Of a stretch of 64,000 nucleotides of DNA, positions 1-9,075 are shown one piece after another. How positions within the stretch are numbered: the stretch's first letter is position 1; the number at the start of each line of letters is the position of its first letter. Below the pieces are notes generated by a model, which saw only the letters and a program-made list of their open reading frames with translations, did not search any database and was not told where the DNA came from. This DNA comes from Bacteroidales bacterium (GTDB lineage Bacteria > Bacteroidota > Bacteroidia > Bacteroidales > Bacteroidaceae). Made by a program: the position numbers and the translations under genes. Location: assembly GCA_015060865.1 (NCBI GenBank), contig SUXS01000016.1:1-64000 (forward strand), given 5' to 3'.

Positions 1-120
1 ACCATACTCGTCGTTAGAGGCCTTGCCGAAGGCACTACAACAGCTACGATAGAGGCTGGAGAAGCGAAGCAGACCATCGCCATCACGGTTCGCAAGGGTA
101 ATGGCAATGGATGGATGTAA
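1..120 (+). CDS. C-terminal fragment of a truncated protein, unidentified
   Basis: The frame is open from the first base to the TAA at 118-120 and encodes 39 residues ending GNGNGWM. The strand-like pattern with many T, I and V residues (LVVRGLAEGTTTATI, then QTIAITV) looks like the last beta-sandwich domain of a secreted protein, as at the ends of GH2 and other surface enzymes. The body of the gene lies outside the window, so no function is assigned. It is followed by an A/T-rich GAATT repeat and then by the DUF1573 gene on the same strand. Confidence 0.55.
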   Translation, partial: TILVVRGLAEGTTTATIEAGEAKQTIAITVRKGNGNGWM

Positions 121-145
121 ATTCAATTGAGAATTGAGAATTGTA
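121..145 (+). repeat. GAATTGA-type A/T-rich tandem repeat over a start codon
   Basis: Three near-copies of a seven-base unit (CAATTGA, GAATTGA, GAATTGT) lie between the first fragment and the DUF1573 gene, whose TTG start is inside the repeat. Similar runs occur at about 23143, 26403, 42650, 42860 and 54745, so this is a dispersed intergenic repeat type of this genome. Confidence 0.6.
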
Positions 146-943
146 GCCAACATATTCGCCCTTATGCTATTGAGCACTATCAGCCTTAGTGCGCAAGTCG
201 CTATGCAGCATATGCGTGGGCTCACCCGTGCTCAGATGGACTCCTTGGTGCATCCTACAGTGCATCCCCAGGGGAGCAGTATAGTTTCAGTTGATACTGC
301 CTTCTATGAACTGGGGACACTCTACGAAGATGATGCTCCGGTGAAGCGCGTATTTACGTTGCGCAATACAGGTAAGGCTCCTATATCTATTGCACGGGTT
401 CGCACCACCTGTGGATGCACCGTACCCGAGTATAGTGACCAAGCCATTGCTCCTAATGGAACGGCACCGATTACGCTGACCTACAACCCAAAGAATCGCC
501 CCGGCACTATTGATGTAGATGCCTTTGTCTATATCAAGGGAGAGGACAAGCATCCTATGGCGCGTCTCTCGCTCTACGGCGAGGTCATCGACAAGGATGT
601 GTGGAGTCATCTGCCCCATGCAATGGGGGCATTGCGCATAAAGCGTAAGGAGGTGACGATAACGGAACTCCCTCGCCAGGGGAAGCCTTCTGTGCGCATT
701 CTTTGTGCCAACAGTGGTGAGAAGGCATTACGCCTCAGTTCGCGCTTGTTGCCTGCCTATGCCTCGTTCCGTACCGAACCTGCAGAAATTGCTCCTGGTG
801 TCGAAGCCGATATCGTCATTACTATAGACGTGGCTAAGCTCCCGAAATCAGAGCAGAATATACGGTTCCCCTTGCTCATTGATGGTATAGGAGGCAAGCC
901 ATCAGCACGCACCATACACGTGACTATAGACAAGACAAAATAA
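134..943 (+). CDS. DUF1573 family secreted protein
   Basis: A 269-residue exported protein. Residues 1-21 form a signal peptide (MRIVANIFALMLL then SLSAQ). Residues about 50-150 match the DUF1573 Ig-like domain: a Phe-Glu-like start (FYELGTLYEDD), RVFTLRNTGKAPI, the hallmark RTTCGCTVPEY and a Y-N-P-K motif. The second half looks like another Ig-like domain. Family function is unknown; members are common periplasmic or surface proteins in Bacteroidetes. The start is a TTG inside a GAATTGA repeat. The first in-frame ATG (164) would remove the positively charged n-region, so TTG is preferred with moderate confidence. A small lipoprotein gene follows after 27 bases, probably co-transcribed. Confidence 0.8.
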   Translation: MRIVANIFALMLLSTISLSAQVAMQHMRGLTRAQMDSLVHPTVHPQGSSIVSVDTAFYELGTLYEDDAPVKRVFTLRNTGKAPISIARVRTTCGCTVPEYSDQAIAPNGTAPITLTYNPKNRPGTIDVDAFVYIKGEDKHPMARLSLYGEVIDKDVWSHLPHAMGALRIKRKEVTITELPRQGKPSVRILCANSGEKALRLSSRLLPAYASFRTEPAEIAPGVEADIVITIDVAKLPKSEQNIRFPLLIDGIGGKPSARTIHVTIDKTK

Positions 944-970
944 AATCTGAATAAGAAAAGGACAAACGAT

Positions 971-1429
971 ATGAAAAAGATTATTCCATTACTACTTCTT
1001 ACCTTGATGACTGCTTTTACCGCTTGCGAAGAGCCCATAGAGGAGATCCCTGCACTTGAAGTAAACTACATCAACCTTGATGGTACGTGGCAACTTGCGG
1101 AATGGCGCGGTGAGCCTTTGGCAGAGGGCACTTGGCTGTATGTGACACTTGATCGTAAAGAACATATATTCAAGATATACGACAACATCAGCACGATGTA
1201 TCCCCACCTCTATACCGGTGTATTTGAAATCACGAATGATTGGCGCGTGGGCGATATCATCAGTGGCACCTACGACTACGAAAACGGAGCATGGAACCAC
1301 GACTATATCGTCACCGACCTCTACCAAGAGTCCATGCTGTGGACAGCCAAGGATGATGATACCGAAGTGCAGAAGTTTGTGCGTGTAGCCGAAGTTCCAG
1401 CAAGCATCATAGAGGCTGTACGGCAATAA
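971..1429 (+). CDS. Small hypothetical lipoprotein
   Basis: A 152-residue protein with a clear lipoprotein signal: MKKIIPLLLLTLMTAF then the lipobox TAC, so Cys19 should be lipidated. The acidic EEPIEEIP after the Cys resembles the surface lipoprotein export signal known in Bacteroidetes, which suggests the outer leaflet of the outer membrane. The rest is strand-rich with conserved-looking tryptophans (GTWQLAEW, GTWLYVTLD), like the small lipocalin-type lipoproteins of this phylum. I do not recognise a specific family. It lies 27 bases after the DUF1573 gene on the same strand. Confidence 0.75.
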   Translation: MKKIIPLLLLTLMTAFTACEEPIEEIPALEVNYINLDGTWQLAEWRGEPLAEGTWLYVTLDRKEHIFKIYDNISTMYPHLYTGVFEITNDWRVGDIISGTYDYENGAWNHDYIVTDLYQESMLWTAKDDDTEVQKFVRVAEVPASIIEAVRQ

Positions 1430-1625
1430 GATTGTAGAACACAGAACACAGAAATCAGCTCATTTTACAAAGAAACATTCTATTTTCACACAAAAAAGAG
1501 GCCTCACATAGAAGTCATACAAATATTATCACTATATTTGCCATACAATAGTTAGAACATCTATACCTGAATTCTGTTAAAAAGAAGAAAAACATTCATT
1601 TTATAAACTCTAAAGAGAAAAAACT
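1430..1625 (+). promoter_or_regulatory. nagB promoter region with -7 box
   Basis: Gene-free spacer. TATATTTGC at 1533-1541 matches the Bacteroidetes -7 consensus TAnnTTTGY. The implied 5' untranslated region before nagB is about 80 bases. No convincing -33 element or operator was seen. Confidence 0.6.
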
Positions 1626-2435
1626 ATGCGTCTTATTATTGAACCCAATTACCAGCAGCTATCAGCTTGGGCTGCATCGTACATTGTAAAGCGTATCAAT
1701 GAGTTTAACCCCACACCTGAAAAGCCATTCGTACTTGGACTCCCCACAGGTGGTACCCCACTGGGCACTTACAAGGAGCTCATCAGACTCCATAAAGAAG
1801 GTAAAGTAAGTTTTCAGAATGTTGTCACATTTAACATGGACGAATATGTGGGACTTCCCGAAAACCATCCCGAAAGCTACCATTCATTCATGTGGAACAA
1901 CTTCTTCAGCCATGTAGATGTTAAGAAAGAGAATGTGAATATCCTCAATGGCAATGCAGATGACCTGGATGCAGAATGTGCACGCTACGAGGAGAAGATA
2001 AAGTCCTATGGAGGCATACACCTCTTCATGGGCGGCATTGGTCCTGACGGGCATATTGCCTTCAATGAGCCAGGCTCATCGCTCACCTCACGCACCCGCC
2101 AAAAGACCTTAACTACTGACACCATCATTGCCAATTCACGTTTCTTTGACAATGACGTCAATAAAGTGCCTAAAACCTCCGTAACCGTAGGCGTAGGTAC
2201 TGTAATGGATGCCAAGGAGGTTCTCATCCTCGTCAACGGCCATAATAAGGCACAAGCCCTTTACCATGCCGTAGAGGGAAGTATCACCCAAATGTGGACC
2301 ATCAGCGTATTGCAACTGCATCCGAAAGGAATCATCGTATGTGACGATGCAGCTACAGTAGAACTTAAAGTTGGTACCGTCAACTACTTTAAAGACATTG
2401 AGAAGGATCATTTAGACCCATCCTCCAACCTATAA
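1626..2435 (+). CDS. nagB: Glucosamine-6-phosphate deaminase
   Basis: NagB converts glucosamine 6-phosphate and water to fructose 6-phosphate and ammonia, feeding amino-sugar carbon into glycolysis in the cytoplasm. At 269 residues it is the size of the E. coli enzyme (266). It shows the family's phosphate-binding loop ([15 protein letters not shown]), the [10 protein letters not shown] catalytic segment, the ESYHSFM motif and [18 protein letters not shown] around the catalytic His and Glu. It is monocistronic, with its own -7 box upstream and a strong hairpin just after the stop. An N-acetylhexosamine-kinase-like gene and a sugar permease lie 4-6 kb away, which fits use of mucin sugars. Confidence 0.96.
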   Translation: MRLIIEPNYQQLSAWAASYIVKRINEFNPTPEKPFVLGLPTGGTPLGTYKELIRLHKEGKVSFQNVVTFNMDEYVGLPENHPESYHSFMWNNFFSHVDVKKENVNILNGNADDLDAECARYEEKIKSYGGIHLFMGGIGPDGHIAFNEPGSSLTSRTRQKTLTTDTIIANSRFFDNDVNKVPKTSVTVGVGTVMDAKEVLILVNGHNKAQALYHAVEGSITQMWTISVLQLHPKGIIVCDDAATVELKVGTVNYFKDIEKDHLDPSSNL

Positions 2436-2444
2436 AGGACATGT

Positions 2445-2482
2445 ACTCAAAAAAAGGTGGCAATCGCCACCTTTTTTTGAGT
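2445..2482. terminator. Bidirectional intrinsic terminator after nagB
   Basis: A perfect 17-bp stem (2445-2461 with 2466-2482) around the loop AATC, with a GGTGGC/GCCACC core flanked by A7 and T7 tracts. It works as a Rho-independent terminator on either strand. Confidence 0.92.
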
Positions 2483-2553
2483 TTCATACGAGACTTTGAG
2501 AAACTTCTACTTCCAACCCATACGGGTTTACAATTATCTGTTCAATAAAGGAA

Positions 2554-2589
2554 CAAAAAAATAGGATGCGCCTACTGACGCATCCTATT
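2554..2589 (-). terminator. Intrinsic terminator of the large secreted protein gene
   Basis: Stem 2560-2570 / 2579-2589 (AATAGGATGCG / CGCATCCTATT) followed on the minus strand by a run of seven T. It lies 20 bases beyond the stop codon at 2610. Confidence 0.9.
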
Positions 2590-2609
2590 CTATTTATAAG
2601 AGAAAATCC

Positions 2610-5600
2610 TTACTTAATGACCTTCTTCTTTCCATCTACAATATAGAGACCCTTAGAAGGAACAAGTACACGGCGACCCTGGAGGTCGAATATACCCTTC
2701 ACGACAGGAGCAACTTGTTCACCAGCCTCCTCTGTAATCTCTGTAAAGTCAAGGTCTGTCAAATTCTTGTATGACTCAGCCTCTACAATACGCCAAGCAG
2801 AGGCTGTGCCAATACCAGCACCCCAGTAAACGATATTACCACTGTTGCCTGATCCGCCACCATGACCATTAGCATGGAGACGGCCAGAATTACTACCACT
2901 TCCAGCAAATCCATCCTTATCAAGAGCCACGACAGTACCCTGCAAGGTCTTGATGTAATACTTACCAGCAGCAGCCTCACCAGAGAGGTTATGATTCTCA
3001 TCGATATAAGCACCTGTACCTACATTCTGAATCGTATAGAGTACGGTATCATTACGTGTCTCCACCTCTGCAAACTGCCAGAGATAGTTGTCGCTGTTTA
3101 GGTTGATATAGGTCCAGTTGAGTGATGAAGCATTCTTGGCATACATAGCCATTTGAGTCATATGGTTCTCCTCAAATCCTTCAAGTGCACTTACGATAAA
3201 GTATTTCTTATCGGCCAAAGGCTTATTGGGAACAAGTCCAGCTACAGCATCTTCCATAGCCTTGATAGCTGCATCAATTTCTTCTACTGTGCCTGCGCCA
3301 TTGTCAAGGATACGCTCAGCCTCAGCAAGAGCTGCACTGTAAGCGTTGATGTCACGATATTGGTTAACATCCTCACCAACCTCAGGTGCTACTGCAACAG
3401 CAGCCTCGTATGCGGTGTTAAGTCTTGCTAGGTGACGGAAGAGTTCAGAGTCGGCCGACTCAGCAATCGTCAGTTCAGTTACTCCCTCAGCATTGTTGAA
3501 TGAGAGTGAGAAGCACCATACGGGCTCAGACAAGATAATAGTAGCCATCTTACCGGCAACCGAAATCTCTGCAGTCTCAATAGCAGTACCATCAATAGCA
3601 TAGATAGTAAGACCATCAAACTTGGTATCCTTATCAGCAGTCACTGTAAATACAGAGGCGCCAGCATACAGATAGAAATTCTCAGTACGATAAGTATCGG
3701 CACCTACAAGGGCTGTAAGGGGAAGTTCGCTCATCTCGCAAATATACCAGCCAGAAGCTGTGTGAGCAGCGCCACCTCTCTCATAAGCGATAACAGCACT
3801 TGAATCACCGAAGATACCACCGTCAATCTGACCATAGATATCACCAGTCCATCCTGCACCGATATTACCACTGTTGTGGTCGCAAGCGTGCATATCATAC
3901 ATAGCTGTCAAGTTGAACTGACCGGCACCGATGGGCACAACCTCCACAGTATCTGCAGTTGCAGACAAACGAACACCGCCGTACTCCTCTTCACCATCTT
4001 TATTTGTGGTAAAGTAGTCTGACACATAAAGTCCTGTAGACTTATTCTTCAGTTTGTAGAAGTTCTTTCCGTCAGCATTATTCATGACCTCAAAGGTGAA
4101 GACTTGATCATCACGAGTGGGAGATGCAGTTTTCCACCAAAGATTCAGATTACCTACAGAATCAGCCTGTACACCGATAGCCTTGTTCAAACCTTGCTTC
4201 TCAAAGAATGCGACACCAGAGATAAGGCGATATTCCTTACCTGCTTCGGGAAGAGCCACCTTAGCATCAAGAGCCTCGTTATACTTTTCATCCAAGTCCA
4301 TAAGGGCAGCAATCATCTCCTCATCAGTAGGATTCTCGCCATCCAACACAGCCTGTGCTGCTTCGATAGAAGCATAAAGCGCTGAGAAATCATAATTGTA
4401 GAAACCAGGAGCAATACCTACGTAACGCTCCTCCGCTGAAGCCTGGTTGATAAGAGAAATCAACTCAGCACGAGTAGAAGACATCGCAGCAACATCAACA
4501 GTCTTTGGAATATTCTGTCTGTTGTTACGTGAACGCCAGCCAAAGCTGAAGGTAGTCAGTTCTACACCATCAGGTATGATGACATCAAGATAATGAGGCT
4601 CTGCAACATTACCATGCCAATCCGAGTGCCAGAATGTATTATAATCTTCGTCGCAGATATTCTTCATCGGACCTTCTGTTGCCTCTTGAGCGTTGGTTAC
4701 GAAGTGCTCTACGGAGAGATCCAACTTCTCACCAAACTCATCACAAACCCAGAACTCAGAAAGAGCTACGAATACCGGATCACCCTTACCTGCACCATTG
4801 GGGCAATAAGTATCCAAGAATGTAACACGTAGAGTGGTAATAGGATTCAATACAGTATACTCCTCTGAATTGAACTCGAATACGTCATTGCCAATGTTAT
4901 CACCAAGCGCGGGATCACCAGTCAATACGACATGGAAACCGGCATTAGTAATAACGGCAGCCTTACAAGCGGCAATAGAAGCATAAGCTCTATCCAGCCA
5001 TACGATAGCCTCTACGGCAGTAATTGTTTGATTTGATTCGTAGTCATCAAGAGCTGTTGTTATGTTGACCAACAGACGATCCAAACTATCTTGCCATGAT
5101 TCAGGATATTGTCCCTCGTCAGATCCAAAACCAGGATCGTAAGAAGCCTCCTCCATAAACGCTTCCAAATCGTCAACCATATTCCAAAGCAACTCGATAC
5201 GCTTAGCAGCGATAGCCTCACGCAATGTAGCTTTTGTTTCATTCAATGTAACACGATCGGCAGTGCGGGCATCATATACCGCCTGAGCTGCAGCAATGGC
5301 GGCTTCAAACTCTTCTGTAGAATTAGCCCATTCATGAGCAGCCAAAGTATCGTTGGCAGCAGCTATCTGATTAGCTAAAGATTTGTAATCATTTACAGAT
5401 CTATTACCTAAGTAGACAGCCCAACGAAGCTCCTCGTCAGCCGTATAAGCAGTTTCTACAGTTGTGGCCGCTTTAGCCAACTCAACACCTGCGTTCAGAT
5501 ATGCCAATGTATCTACATTCATATGCTTAACAGACACCGTATCAGAGATAGCAATGGTACGTGCCATATCCATTTTGATAACCTCTGTCAAAGCCTCCTC

Positions 5601-6173
5601 GGGAGTTTTATCCGCAAAGTAATACAACTCGGCGTTGTCCCAGCAGATGTAAGTAATGTTAGAACCTTCAACCTTGAGACCTAAGTGCAAAGAACCATCG
5701 GTAACCGTAGTAGCAACATTGAACTTAGCAGTATGAGCAAGTTTGGTTCCACGGTCAGCGTTATTGGTTGCTACAGGCACAGCTGCTTCGTTAGCAAACA
5801 ATGAAACACCATAAACTTCACTCCTATTATCCTCGACCTCGCTATTCTGCAGAGATGCAGCAATATAAGCGCCGAATACGTAAGTACCGTTAGGGAGGTT
5901 CTTCAAGGTCTGTGAGATTGAGTTGTTACTCATAGAATTGCTTCCGCTCCAAACCTCAAGGTTAATTCCCTTAAAGCCATAGTAACCTGCTGCACGAGCA
6001 GCCTTGTTTCTGTTCAATCCCCAATTGTGTGATTCGAAGGAAATATCCCAACCATACACACCACGCTCCATGTCGGCATTAACCAACTTGGAGGTCACAT
6101 CCTCTTGAGCAAAGCTTGTTGTAAATGAAGCAACAGCAAGACCCAAGCATAACAATCGTAGATTTTTCTTCAT
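2610..6173 (-). CDS. Large multidomain secreted protein, function unknown
   Basis: A 1187-residue exported protein with a signal peptide (MKKNLRLLCLGLAVASF to SFAQ). Visible regions: a carbohydrate-binding-like beta-sandwich at about 25-190; helical FIVAR-like stretches rich in Ala and Glu at about 190-400; a discoidin-like segment at about 440-560 with aromatic residues (TFWHSDWHG, FGWRSRNNRQ); another helical repeat near 580-640; beta-trefoil-like segments at about 640-800 and 1000-1130; and a short tail (GIFDLQGRRV to GLYIVDGKKK) of the type found on many Bacteroidetes surface proteins. The architecture suggests glycan binding at the cell surface. No catalytic domain is recognisable. It is monocistronic with its own terminator. 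Confidence 0.85.
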   Translation of the reverse strand: MKKNLRLLCLGLAVASFTTSFAQEDVTSKLVNADMERGVYGWDISFESHNWGLNRNKAARAAGYYGFKGINLEVWSGSNSMSNNSISQTLKNLPNGTYVFGAYIAASLQNSEVEDNRSEVYGVSLFANEAAVPVATNNADRGTKLAHTAKFNVATTVTDGSLHLGLKVEGSNITYICWDNAELYYFADKTPEEALTEVIKMDMARTIAISDTVSVKHMNVDTLAYLNAGVELAKAATTVETAYTADEELRWAVYLGNRSVNDYKSLANQIAAANDTLAAHEWANSTEEFEAAIAAAQAVYDARTADRVTLNETKATLREAIAAKRIELLWNMVDDLEAFMEEASYDPGFGSDEGQYPESWQDSLDRLLVNITTALDDYESNQTITAVEAIVWLDRAYASIAACKAAVITNAGFHVVLTGDPALGDNIGNDVFEFNSEEYTVLNPITTLRVTFLDTYCPNGAGKGDPVFVALSEFWVCDEFGEKLDLSVEHFVTNAQEATEGPMKNICDEDYNTFWHSDWHGNVAEPHYLDVIIPDGVELTTFSFGWRSRNNRQNIPKTVDVAAMSSTRAELISLINQASAEERYVGIAPGFYNYDFSALYASIEAAQAVLDGENPTDEEMIAALMDLDEKYNEALDAKVALPEAGKEYRLISGVAFFEKQGLNKAIGVQADSVGNLNLWWKTASPTRDDQVFTFEVMNNADGKNFYKLKNKSTGLYVSDYFTTNKDGEEEYGGVRLSATADTVEVVPIGAGQFNLTAMYDMHACDHNSGNIGAGWTGDIYGQIDGGIFGDSSAVIAYERGGAAHTASGWYICEMSELPLTALVGADTYRTENFYLYAGASVFTVTADKDTKFDGLTIYAIDGTAIETAEISVAGKMATIILSEPVWCFSLSFNNAEGVTELTIAESADSELFRHLARLNTAYEAAVAVAPEVGEDVNQYRDINAYSAALAEAERILDNGAGTVEEIDAAIKAMEDAVAGLVPNKPLADKKYFIVSALEGFEENHMTQMAMYAKNASSLNWTYINLNSDNYLWQFAEVETRNDTVLYTIQNVGTGAYIDENHNLSGEAAAGKYYIKTLQGTVVALDKDGFAGSGSNSGRLHANGHGGGSGNSGNIVYWGAGIGTASAWRIVEAESYKNLTDLDFTEITEEAGEQVAPVVKGIFDLQGRRVLVPSKGLYIVDGKKKVIK

Positions 6174-6422
6174 GTTTTTGAGACTTAATTTGTTAATACT
6201 AATTTTTCTTGTTTTAATGGTTCGTAATTAATGTTTATTCACGGTATTGTAATAAAAACTTTTCACTTCCTTCTGCAAAGATTATAAATCAAACAAACTT
6301 CGCAACATTTTTTTCATTAATATTCGTTTAAGCGAATAAAATTCTCAATTTTTCAAAACCCAATAAAGCAGCGAATCAAGAAACTGCAAAGTCCAGTTTT
6401 CAGATTTACTGCCCTATAGCTT
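6174..6422 (-). promoter_or_regulatory. Promoter region of the large secreted protein gene
   Basis: On the minus strand TAATCTTTGC occurs about 105 bases before the ATG at 6173. It has one extra base between TA and TTTG, so it is only an approximate -7 box. An 18-bp near-palindrome TATTCG-TTTAAG-CGAATA lies at 6321-6338, between this gene and the permease stop, and could be an operator or a weak terminator. Confidence 0.4.
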
Positions 6423-7646
6423 TCACTTACGAATCTTATACCAGCTGCTACCGTAAAGCAAGATTACGAGGAAGCAGGGAACGCATACCCAGTAGCTCAT
6501 CTGGAACGAACCGGTAAGTCCCTCAACCCAAGCACGCACGAGCGGCATCACAGCACCACCGGCCATAGCCATGGTGAGGAGTGCAGAGCCCTGCTTGGTG
6601 AACTTGCCGAGGTCGGCCATTGCCAAGGGCCAGAGAGCCGGCCACATGAGTGAGCAGCCGAGAGCCATCAACAGGATGCAGTAGATAGAATACTCACCGG
6701 GGAGTACGGCTACAAGCACAGAGCCTACCAAAGCAATCCATGCACAGATACGCATAGCCTTGTCCTGGCTGAGGTACTTGGGAATGAACAGGATACCACA
6801 GATGTAACCGAGTACCATACCTACCGAAGGAATGTAACCGAGCAACTCGGCAGAAGCACCGAGAACAACGCCTTCGTTCTTCAAGCTGGTAGCATAGTCG
6901 GCCACGGTAGCCAATGAGATGGTCTCAACACCCACGTAGAAGAAGAGTGTCAAGCAACCGAGCAGCAAGTGGGGGAACTGCATGATAGAGGTCTTGCCCT
7001 CAGCATAGGGACATGCAGCAGCATCGTCCTCATCCTCACCGGCAGCCTTCACCTCGGGCAGCGGAGCCAGCAAGGCAATGATACCGAGCAGCACGAATAT
7101 ACCTATAATAATATAGAAGGGCAAGAAGAGGTCACCCATCTGAATCTGGTCGATAGACTTACCGATAACCAAGGTCATGAATACGGTAGTGGTAGGCCAT
7201 GCCAACTTGTTGCAGATACCCATGATAGAGGTACGCTTAGCAGCACTCTCGAGCGGGCCAAGGATGGTGATGTAGGGATTCACGCAAGCCTGCAATACGG
7301 CATTGGCAGCACCACTGATGAAACATGCGGTGAGGAAGAATGCCAAAGACTCGTTCTTGGCAGCAGGGATGAACAAACCGAATGCGATGGCAAACAGCGC
7401 GAACGATACGGCCATAGTAGCCTTGTAGCCAATCTTGCTGATACATACCGTGGCGGGATAGCCGAAAAGCAAGAAGGGAACGAAGTTAAACGCAATCAAT
7501 AGGTTAGCTACCACCGGAGTGATATCCAATGCGCCTTTGAGCACGGGGGTCAAGAAGCCGTTGATACCCAAGGCAAAGCCGATGGCGAAGAAGAACAGAC
7601 CGCATATCGCAAGTGCAATGCCTGTCTTGTTTTGTTTCTGAGTCAT
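6423..7646 (-). CDS. FucP/GluP-type MFS sugar:proton symporter
   Basis: A 407-residue inner-membrane protein with about 12 hydrophobic segments. The N-terminus (FFFAIGFALGINGFLTPVLKGALDI) and the following NLLIAFNFVPFLLFGYPA are typical of the fucose/glucose/galactose permease branch of the major facilitator superfamily. It lies downstream of a NahK-like sugar kinase on the same strand, separated by 162 bases holding a palindromic repeat. The pair probably imports and phosphorylates a sugar such as an N-acetylhexosamine or hexose. The exact substrate cannot be read from the sequence. Confidence 0.88.
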   Translation of the reverse strand: MTQKQNKTGIALAICGLFFFAIGFALGINGFLTPVLKGALDITPVVANLLIAFNFVPFLLFGYPATVCISKIGYKATMAVSFALFAIAFGLFIPAAKNESLAFFLTACFISGAANAVLQACVNPYITILGPLESAAKRTSIMGICNKLAWPTTTVFMTLVIGKSIDQIQMGDLFLPFYIIIGIFVLLGIIALLAPLPEVKAAGEDEDDAAACPYAEGKTSIMQFPHLLLGCLTLFFYVGVETISLATVADYATSLKNEGVVLGASAELLGYIPSVGMVLGYICGILFIPKYLSQDKAMRICAWIALVGSVLVAVLPGEYSIYCILLMALGCSLMWPALWPLAMADLGKFTKQGSALLTMAMAGGAVMPLVRAWVEGLTGSFQMSYWVCVPCFLVILLYGSSWYKIRK

Positions 7647-7696
7647 AATGAAATTTACTATTTAACGATTTACAATTTACTATTAACTTTCTTTAT

Positions 7697-7766
7697 GTCA
7701 TCCTGAACGTAGTGAAGGATCCCCCACCCTCCGTCGTGCGAGATTCTTCACTCCGTTCAGAATGAC
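7697..7766. repeat. GTCATCCTGA-type palindromic intergenic repeat, copy 1
   Basis: About 70 bp with inverted ends: GTCATCCTGAACGTAGTGAA at the left and the complement of TTCACTCCGTTCAGAATGAC at the right. Related copies lie at 10431-10513 and 57649-57812. It sits between the kinase and permease genes and can fold as a long hairpin in the transcript. Confidence 0.8.
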
Positions 7767-7808
7767 ACCTCGCTAAGCAACGTTATTTGCTCAGGAAGAC
7801 AAAGCAAA

Positions 7809-8897
7809 TCACTTTACAGCCTCACGCACAATCTGTTGCATACGCTCATACTGCTCTTCCATGCTGGTGAGGAGCTTGTACTGAGCATGAGTGCGCACGA
7901 GGTTGTGGCCATCGTAGCGTACCTTGTAGTAGTTGTCGCCATCAATGTAGTCCATGAGGAAGCGGAGCACCTGCTCGTAGGTGATATAGATACCCGAGAA
8001 GGCAAGCCAGTCGATCTCGCTCTGAGTCATTGAAGCCTTGCGCTCTGAGAGGTAACCCTTGATGTAGCCCTCAAACATGTTGATGTCCATTGATACGCGG
8101 TTGAGGTCCTGATCGTCCTCGGCACCGGTATTGGTGTATGAACGGAGAGCGTCGCCCACGTCGTTGAGCGAAGTGCTGCTCATGCAGGTATCGAGGTCGA
8201 TAACGCAGAGTACGTCGCCATTCTGATTGAAGAGGATATTGCTGAGCTTGGTATCGTTGTGGGTCACTCGCATGGGGAGCACGCCCTCCTCTACCATCTT
8301 CCAGAAGTCGAGCATCTGCTCGCGACGGCTCTCAATCCATGAGATTTCCTCCTTCAGTTCAGCTACGCGGCCCATAGGATCCTTTGCAATGGTCTCATCC
8401 CACTGCTGGAAACGCCAACGGATATTGTGGAATCCCTTGATGGTCTCGGCCAGAGGCTCGGTAAAGTCGGCCAACTGGGCCTGGAAACGTCCGATACCCT
8501 GACCACCCTTGTAAGCGAGTTCGGGAGTGTCGGCACGATCATAAGTTACAGAACCTTCGATAAACTCACACATAGCCCAGTAGTTACCCTCATTGTCCTT
8601 CCAGTAGAGCTTGCCGTCAACGGTAGGAGTCACGGTCAATGCCTCACGACGAGGATCGCCACCGGCAGCAGCAATCTTCTCCTTCAAGTGAGCAGTCACC
8701 TTAGCGATGTTGTCCATCATGGCGGGCACATCGGGGAAGATAGCGTGATTCTTACGCTGGAGGATGTAGTTGGGAGTGTTACCTACGGTCTTAACGATAA
8801 AAGTATCGTTGATAAAACCTTCACCAAGGGGCTTGATGATTTCAATGTCGCCTTCGATTGCGAAGTGCGAAGCGATGCTAAGCATTCTTTCGTCCAT
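7809..8897 (-). CDS. APH-fold sugar kinase, N-acetylhexosamine 1-kinase-like
   Basis: A 362-residue cytoplasmic protein of the aminoglycoside-phosphotransferase/choline-kinase fold. It has a nucleotide-binding N-lobe (GEGFINDTFIV, then YILQRKNH), a catalytic loop VTHNDTKLSNILF near residues 210-222 and a metal-binding VIDLDT about 20 residues later. The HND and IDLDT variants and the length resemble NahK (N-acetylhexosamine 1-kinase) of the lacto-N-biose pathway, and related Bacteroidetes genes are commonly next to FucP-type permeases, as here. Other sugar substrates are possible. A good -7 box lies 43 bases upstream, facing the divergent prmC promoter. Confidence 0.8.
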   Translation of the reverse strand: MDERMLSIASHFAIEGDIEIIKPLGEGFINDTFIVKTVGNTPNYILQRKNHAIFPDVPAMMDNIAKVTAHLKEKIAAAGGDPRREALTVTPTVDGKLYWKDNEGNYWAMCEFIEGSVTYDRADTPELAYKGGQGIGRFQAQLADFTEPLAETIKGFHNIRWRFQQWDETIAKDPMGRVAELKEEISWIESRREQMLDFWKMVEEGVLPMRVTHNDTKLSNILFNQNGDVLCVIDLDTCMSSTSLNDVGDALRSYTNTGAEDDQDLNRVSMDINMFEGYIKGYLSERKASMTQSEIDWLAFSGIYITYEQVLRFLMDYIDGDNYYKVRYDGHNLVRTHAQYKLLTSMEEQYERMQQIVREAVK

Positions 8898-8939
8898 GTT
8901 TGTATTCTGGTATTAGTGTTAATACACAATGATTATCGT

Positions 8940-8948
8940 ACAAAAGTA
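8940..8948 (-). promoter_or_regulatory. -7 box for the sugar kinase
   Basis: TACTTTTGT on the minus strand, an exact TAnnTTTGY match, 43 bases before the ATG at 8897. Confidence 0.7.
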
Positions 8949-9034
8949 TGGTAAAATTTGCAATCCACACAATAAATATTCCAAAAATCGGCAGAAATAA
9001 ACTACAATAAGAGCAGGCAAAGAAAAGATTTGAT

Positions 9035-9043
9035 TACTTTTGT
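9035..9043 (+). promoter_or_regulatory. -7 box for prmC
   Basis: TACTTTTGT, an exact -7 match. It covers the TTG at 9040, so that codon cannot be the translation start of the transcript made here. Confidence 0.7.
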
Positions 9044-9075
9044 ACAGAAATGCAAACCCTAAAAGGCAAAAACGC